From positions 1 to 8,747 of the forward strand of contig JBGOUJ010000325.1 in the NCBI GenBank assembly GCA_041477005.1: a DNA stretch of 8,747 nucleotides, read 5' to 3'. Below the pieces are notes generated by a model that was given only the letters and a program-made list of their open reading frames with translations, made no database searches and was not told the origin of the DNA. How positions within the stretch are numbered: the first letter of the stretch is position 1; every line of letters starts with the position of its first letter. The stretch comes from JBGOUJ01 sp041477005 (GTDB lineage: Bacteria > Acidobacteriota > Terriglobia > Bryobacterales > JACQDG01). Below are positions 1-8,747 of the stretch, piece after piece. The translations under genes and the position numbers were made by a program.

Positions 1-5589
<5,589 letters not shown>

Positions 5590-5635
5590 CCCTCGCATTC
5601 CTTCGTGCTGGTGAGTCCGACGTGCACGGAAGCGG
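5590..5635. other. Convergent intergenic gap, no clear terminator
   Basis: Only 46 bases separate the stop codons of the converging Rhs and regulator genes. I see a short CGTGCACG self-complementary stretch but no stable stem followed by a T-run on either strand. Termination is therefore either Rho-dependent or uses structure inside the flanking coding sequence. Confidence 0.5.
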
Positions 5636-6343
5636 TCAGCGCTGGTCCGGCTCCGTTGCGACCTGAACCTGTCGGCCCAGTGCCAGGCTGATCGCCCGAT
5701 TGTTTTCCTGCGCGCCTACGCGCAGCACAATCGGGCCATCAATGGGCCCTCGCTCCAGCAGCTCAATGGCGACGCCCGGCCGGATGCCGAGTTCCTTGAG
5801 GTATCGCAGCGCCGCCGGATTCCGATCCGCTACGCTCGATACCACTGCGCGAGTGCCCGGCAGTATTTCGTCGAGCGAGCGGGAAGCGATCGGAGGCAGG
5901 CTGCCGTCTCTGCTGGGTATCGGTTGACCGTGGGGGTCGAATTCCGGATTGCCGAGATGTTGAGCCAGCCGCTCCTCGAACTTTGCCGAGATTACATGCT
6001 CCAGCTTCTCGGCCTCCGAATGCACCTCGTCCCACGCATATCCGAGGACGTCGTGCAGGAAAAGTTCGACCAGGCGATGCCGCCGAATAACGCCCAGGGC
6101 TCGCCGCGTGCCCGCGACGGTGAGGGCCGCTCCGTGGTGTTTTCGATAGGACACCAGAGCGGGCTTCCGGCGGGAGAGCTTCTGCAGCATGTTCGTCACC
6201 GATGGGGCCGAGACGCTCAGATGGGCCGCGATGGCGTTGCTGGTGGCGACCGTTTGGCCGGGCGACGTGAGCTCGTAGATCGCCTTCAGGTAATCATCCA
6301 CGGACTCGCTTGCCATCGCCCCCGATTTAGGCCTGCCAAACAT
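5636..6343 (-). CDS. DtxR/MntR-family metal-dependent transcriptional repressor
   Basis: This 235-residue protein has the full three-domain DtxR layout. An N-terminal winged helix (about 12-75) contains SESVDDYLKAIYEL and the recognition segment LSVSAPSVTNMLQKL. A metal-binding and dimerisation domain (about 76-143) contains RRHRLVELFL and VHSEAEKLEHVIS. A C-terminal FeoA/SH3-like domain (about 150-230) contains RYLKELGIRPGVAIELLERG. Aligned by eye to DtxR, the metal ligands are D17, H89, E93, H108, E112, E115 and H116. Asp and Glu replace the Met10 and Cys102 of iron-sensing DtxR, as in MntR, so manganese sensing is the better guess; the B. subtilis MntR E11 position is Lys here. The ATG at 6343 is chosen because GAGG lies six bases upstream. 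A second in-frame ATG at 6316 has a less well-spaced G-run and would remove nine residues ahead of the helix-turn-helix. It likely represses a metal transporter, plausibly the divergent receptor gene. Confidence 0.92.
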   Translation of the reverse strand: MFGRPKSGAMASESVDDYLKAIYELTSPGQTVATSNAIAAHLSVSAPSVTNMLQKLSRRKPALVSYRKHHGAALTVAGTRRALGVIRRHRLVELFLHDVLGYAWDEVHSEAEKLEHVISAKFEERLAQHLGNPEFDPHGQPIPSRDGSLPPIASRSLDEILPGTRAVVSSVADRNPAALRYLKELGIRPGVAIELLERGPIDGPIVLRVGAQENNRAISLALGRQVQVATEPDQR

Positions 6344-6349
6344 CGGTCG

Positions 6350-6353
6350 CCTC
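6350..6353 (-). promoter_or_regulatory. Shine-Dalgarno of the DtxR-family gene
   Basis: On the minus strand GAGG lies six bases before the ATG at 6343, which fixes the upstream start over the internal ATG at 6316. It overlaps by two bases the arm of an inverted repeat at 6352-6367. Confidence 0.55.
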
Positions 6354-6375
6354 AGAACCTCTTCTGAATCTTCAG
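6352..6375. repeat. Two overlapping short inverted repeats in the regulator leader
   Basis: TCAGAA (6352-6357) pairs with TTCTGA (6362-6367) across a four-base loop. CTGAA (6364-6368) pairs with TTCAG (6371-6375) across two bases. They share bases 6364-6367, so only one could form at a time. The first reaches into the regulator's Shine-Dalgarno. They may be RNA hairpins, an operator for autoregulation, or chance; the arms are short. Confidence 0.35.
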
Positions 6376-6400
6376 TATGGCCTGACGCTTCCAGTATGGC
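6373..6400. repeat. 9-bp direct repeat CAGTATGGC, 19-bp period
   Basis: CAGTATGGC occurs at 6373-6381 and again at 6392-6400, close to two helical turns apart, inside the divergent intergenic region and upstream of the regulator start. The spacing would suit a protein binding the same DNA face twice, or the remains of a local duplication. Read on the minus strand, each copy contains CATACT, a weak -10 resemblance. No function can be assigned. Confidence 0.35.
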
Positions 6401-6433
6401 GCAGCCCAGCGGGCACCCGCGTAAAATTTATTT

Positions 6434-6464
6434 TTAGTTGAGGCTAATTTAGATTAAACTAAAT
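6434..6464. promoter_or_regulatory. Tandem DtxR/MntR-type operator candidates (two TTAG-N6-CTAA palindromes)
   Basis: An AT-rich island (about 6421-6466) in otherwise GC-rich DNA carries TTAGTTGAGGCTAA (6434-6447) and ATTTAGATTAAACTAAAT (6447-6464). Both contain TTAG-N6-CTAA, and the second is an 18-bp palindrome with a single mismatched base pair. Their centres are 15 bp apart, about one and a half helical turns. The TTAG...CTAA half-sites resemble the TTAGG...CCTAA arms of the classic DtxR/IdeR operator, although the inner G/C positions are not conserved here. The pair ends five bases before the ATG at 6470 and overlaps the only AT-rich promoter-like DNA in front of the receptor gene. A weak -35/-10 pair (TTGAGG at 6438, TAAATC at 6460, 16-base spacer) would lie within it. 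With the DtxR-family gene next door, repression of the receptor by metal-loaded repressor is the natural inference. Confidence 0.55.
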
Positions 6465-6469
6465 CTGAC

Positions 6470-8747
6470 ATGAGCGAACCCAGCAGAAGCTTGGGTAGGA
6501 GTGCAATGCTGGCCGCCGTCATGGCGCTGCTGGCGGTGTCGATCCTTTGCGGGCAGGGAGAAACGACCAGTTCGCTCACGGGGCAGGTTACGGATCCATC
6601 GGGGGCCGCCATCCCCCGGGCCCACGTCAGTGTTCGCGAGGCGAAGACCGGCTTGATCCGAAAAACTGGCACGGACGAGGCAGGCCGGTTTTCGTTCGCC
6701 CAACTCAAGCCTGGCGATTACGTGATCGAGGCCGGCGCCGACGGGTTCGATCGGGATACACATGGGCCGCTGCCGGTCCGGCTGGGGCAAACACAAACCA
6801 TCGCTCTCTCCTTGCGCGTTCAGAGCAATCAAACCCGGGTCGACGTGGCCGCCGAAGCGCCCTTGATCAACACACAGAACCCCAACACCACCACCACGCT
6901 CGCCGCCCGCGCGATTGCGGATCTGCCAAACCCGGGCTCGGACCTTACTTATCTGGCCCAGTTCTCGCCCGGAGCCCTGATCAACACGGCCGGTTCGGCA
7001 AACGATTTCGTCGGAGGCCAGAGCGGGTATGGCAACGTGCAGTTCAACGGCTTGCCTGCCCTGTCGAACGCCTTCATCGTGGACGGTCTCGAAACGAACG
7101 ACCCGATGACCAATCTGAACAGCGGCCTCTCCACGAATCTGGTCCTCGGCATGAATTCGATCGCCGAAGTGAGCGTGAACACCACGTCCTACGCGGTCGA
7201 CCAGGGGCGGTACGGAGCCGCGCAGGTGAACTACGTCACAAAGTCCGGAACGAACACGTTTCATGGGAATCTCTATGAGCTCTGGAACGGTTCGCGCCTG
7301 AACGCTGCGAACTTCTTCGCACCGGCATATAGCGGCGGGCGCAAGCCGCGCTCCACGGTCAACCACTACGACGGCAGTCTCGGCGGTCCCATCGCCAAAG
7401 ATCGGCTCTTCTTCTTTTTTGATTTCGAGCAGATGAGAATTGCCTTGCCGGTGTTCCGTACCATCACGGTCCCCTCGGCTGCGTTTCAGAACCTTGTTCT
7501 GAACGAGCTACCGAGAGGTGGCCCGGACACGATCACCGGCGCGATTTATCCTGCTGCGCCGGCGCTGGTTCCCTTTTACCAAAAGATGTTCTCGCTGTAC
7601 GGCAATGCGAGCGGTACGCCGCTCTCGGTTCTGGGATGTCCCATCAACGCGGACGGGGGCCCAGTCCCAGGTACGCCGCCGAACGGAAACGGTTGCGCCA
7701 GCCGCCGCAACGTCAGCCTTTCGAGCGGAAGCCGCGAGCAGGTCGTTACCGCCAGGATCGACCATAACATCAACGTCTCGAACATGGCTTGGTATCGCTT
7801 CCAGGCCGACACCGGCCTGCAGGGAGCCTACACCGACCCGATCAGTCCGGTATTCAACGCTTACTCCCCGCAGCCGCTCTACTCGTTTGCCGCAGGCTAC
7901 ACCCGGGTGATCCGGCAGAATGTAGTGAACTACTTCAATCCCGCGTTTTCCTGGTACTCGAGCATCTTCGAGCCGAAAGACCCCTCCAAGACGGTTGCGG
8001 CGTTTCCGATTGTACTGCAGGGCCAGGGCAGCAACGCTCCATTCACCCAACTGGGCGGCCTCGACTACAACTGGCCGCAGGGCCGCAAAGTGGCCCGCTT
8101 TATCCTGAACGAAAACCTGGCGTGGACGCGCGGCAGTCACGATCTCAAGTTCGGCGGCAGCATTCGCTACATGCGTGCCAACAACTACAACCTGAGCACC
8201 TACGTAACACCCCTGGTCACCTACACCACCCTGCCACAGTTCATCCACGGAGTGGCATCGACCGTGACCAGGGCGTTTCCGGTTGCGGCTTCGCAGCCAT
8301 TCCGCCTCGTCAACCTGGACCTGTTCGCGCAGGACACGGTCCGAGTCACGCCAACCGTTACCCTGACCTTCGGTGTGCGCGCGGCGTGGAACTCGAACCC
8401 CGTCAATGGTCACAACTCGGTATCGCGGCTTGTTGCTGATTTTCAGGCGATGCCGCACGACCCGTCAGCCCCGCTGAACACGGCGATCCAGACGGGTCTG
8501 AACCCGTTTTATGCCTCGACCCCGCCGCTCGCCTGGCAGCCGAGGACGTCGGTTGCCTGGCAGGTCGCGAAGAACTCCGTCCTGCGCGCCGGATTCGGCG
8601 TGTTCACGGACATCTTGCCCGGCAGTATCGCGGATCTGGTGATGTCGAATCCGCCGAACGTAAGCATATTTCAGGGAGGTCTGCTCGGCCAGGCGGGCGG
8701 AGTTGCCATCGCGCCGGGAGTGCCGAACAGTGCGGTGGACGCGACGC
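6470..8747 (+). CDS. TonB-dependent outer-membrane receptor with carboxypeptidase-regulatory-like domain (3' partial)
   Basis: The reading frame from the ATG at 6470 stays open to the right edge: 759 codons with no stop, so the C-terminus is missing. Residues 13-26 (MLAAVMALLAVSIL) form a signal-peptide core, preceded by two Arg. A CarboxypepD_reg-like beta-sandwich spans about 35-118 (LTGQVTDPSGAAIPRAHV, TDEAGRFSFAQLKPGDYVIEA). A TonB plug-like region (about 125-260) contains NVQFNGLPALSNAFIVDG, INSIAEV-like MNSIAEVSV, and YGAAQVNYVTKSGTNTFHGNLYE; barrel strands follow (SLGGPIAKDRLFFFFDFEQ, SHDLKFGGSIRYMR, LDLFAQDTVRVTPTVTLTFGVRAAW). This is the Oar-like layout common in acidobacteria, usually 1000-1200 residues, so about a third is probably missing. 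The substrate cannot be read from the sequence; the adjacent MntR-like gene and operator-like palindromes suggest metal or metallophore. The start is uncertain: ATG 6506 has AGGAG four bases upstream but would leave a signal peptide with no basic residue, whereas 6470 keeps the Arg residues but has no Shine-Dalgarno. A Cys pair sits in the region of 7637-7698. Confidence 0.9.
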   Translation, partial: MSEPSRSLGRSAMLAAVMALLAVSILCGQGETTSSLTGQVTDPSGAAIPRAHVSVREAKTGLIRKTGTDEAGRFSFAQLKPGDYVIEAGADGFDRDTHGPLPVRLGQTQTIALSLRVQSNQTRVDVAAEAPLINTQNPNTTTTLAARAIADLPNPGSDLTYLAQFSPGALINTAGSANDFVGGQSGYGNVQFNGLPALSNAFIVDGLETNDPMTNLNSGLSTNLVLGMNSIAEVSVNTTSYAVDQGRYGAAQVNYVTKSGTNTFHGNLYELWNGSRLNAANFFAPAYSGGRKPRSTVNHYDGSLGGPIAKDRLFFFFDFEQMRIALPVFRTITVPSAAFQNLVLNELPRGGPDTITGAIYPAAPALVPFYQKMFSLYGNASGTPLSVLGCPINADGGPVPGTPPNGNGCASRRNVSLSSGSREQVVTARIDHNINVSNMAWYRFQADTGLQGAYTDPISPVFNAYSPQPLYSFAAGYTRVIRQNVVNYFNPAFSWYSSIFEPKDPSKTVAAFPIVLQGQGSNAPFTQLGGLDYNWPQGRKVARFILNENLAWTRGSHDLKFGGSIRYMRANNYNLSTYVTPLVTYTTLPQFIHGVASTVTRAFPVAASQPFRLVNLDLFAQDTVRVTPTVTLTFGVRAAWNSNPVNGHNSVSRLVADFQAMPHDPSAPLNTAIQTGLNPFYASTPPLAWQPRTSVAWQVAKNSVLRAGFGVFTDILPGSIADLVMSNPPNVSIFQGGLLGQAGGVAIAPGVPNSAVDAT
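6497..6501 (+). promoter_or_regulatory. AGGAG, possible ribosome binding site for alternative receptor start at 6506
   Basis: AGGAG ends four bases before the in-frame ATG at 6506. The twelve codons between 6470 and 6506 include AGA, AGG, AGT and TTG, which are scarce in the rest of this GC-rich gene, so this stretch could be untranslated leader. That would place the operator-like palindromes about 41 bases upstream of the start, a normal promoter position. Confidence 0.35.

Noticed and set aside
5590..5640. Bidirectional intrinsic terminator between the convergent genes
   Set aside because: Only the short CGTGCACG self-complementary stretch is visible, without a strong stem or T-run on either strand.
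5924..6367. 147-codon plus-strand open frame over the regulator
   Set aside because: It is antisense to the DtxR-family gene, whose metal ligands and helix-turn-helix are intact; the plus frame has no recognisable motif.
6536..6562. Lipoprotein signal in the receptor (Cys27 after the hydrophobic core)
   Set aside because: The residues before Cys are S-I-L, which do not fit a lipobox (small residue needed at -1), and TonB-dependent receptors of this type normally use a cleavable type I signal.
6449..7366. 305-codon open frame on the minus strand over the receptor gene
   Set aside because: The plus-strand frame encodes clear signal-peptide, CarboxypepD_reg and plug motifs over the same bases; the antisense translation shows no family features. 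The minus frame at 7508-8458 and plus frames at 6547-7278 and 7789-8439 are rejected for the same reason.

Overview
This is a GC-rich window of bacterial chromosome. It probably comes from an acidobacterium of the Solibacter/Bryobacter group. Three things suggest this: a giant secreted protein that starts with a DUF7948-type lead-in and SBBP propeller repeats; a carboxypeptidase-regulatory-domain (Oar-like) TonB-dependent receptor; and a C-terminal module (LLFPFVTNQAGFDTG...CNFQYAHGFAYISD...LAMGYLALV) that I associate with surface proteins of that lineage. The taxonomy is an inference from these families. No rRNA, tRNA, insertion sequence or CRISPR array is present.

The window holds three genes. 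(1) From base 1 to 5589, plus strand, runs one 5'-truncated gene for a very large cell-surface Rhs/YD-repeat protein. Its order is: SBBP beta-propeller blades, linker, DUF6531, a long YD-repeat shell, the RHS core ending in DPLGL, one SLH-like motif, and a lineage-specific C-terminal module. No toxin domain and no immunity gene follow the core. (2) A convergent gene on the minus strand (5636-6343) encodes a DtxR/MntR-family metal-dependent repressor with a C-terminal FeoA/SH3-like domain and a manganese-type set of metal ligands. (3) Divergent from it, on the plus strand from about 6470 and running off the right edge, is an outer-membrane TonB-dependent receptor with an N-terminal carboxypeptidase-regulatory-like domain.

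The 126-bp region between the regulator and the receptor is the most informative non-coding part. Next to the receptor start is an AT-rich island carrying two tandem TTAG-N6-CTAA palindromes, which resemble DtxR-family operators. Next to the regulator start are short overlapping inverted repeats that abut its Shine-Dalgarno sequence, plus a 9-bp direct repeat with a 19-bp period. The simplest reading is a regulator-transporter pair in which a metal-loaded MntR-like repressor controls an outer-membrane receptor, making metal or metallophore import the likely receptor function. The Rhs gene appears to be an independent unit whose 3' end happens to face the regulator.
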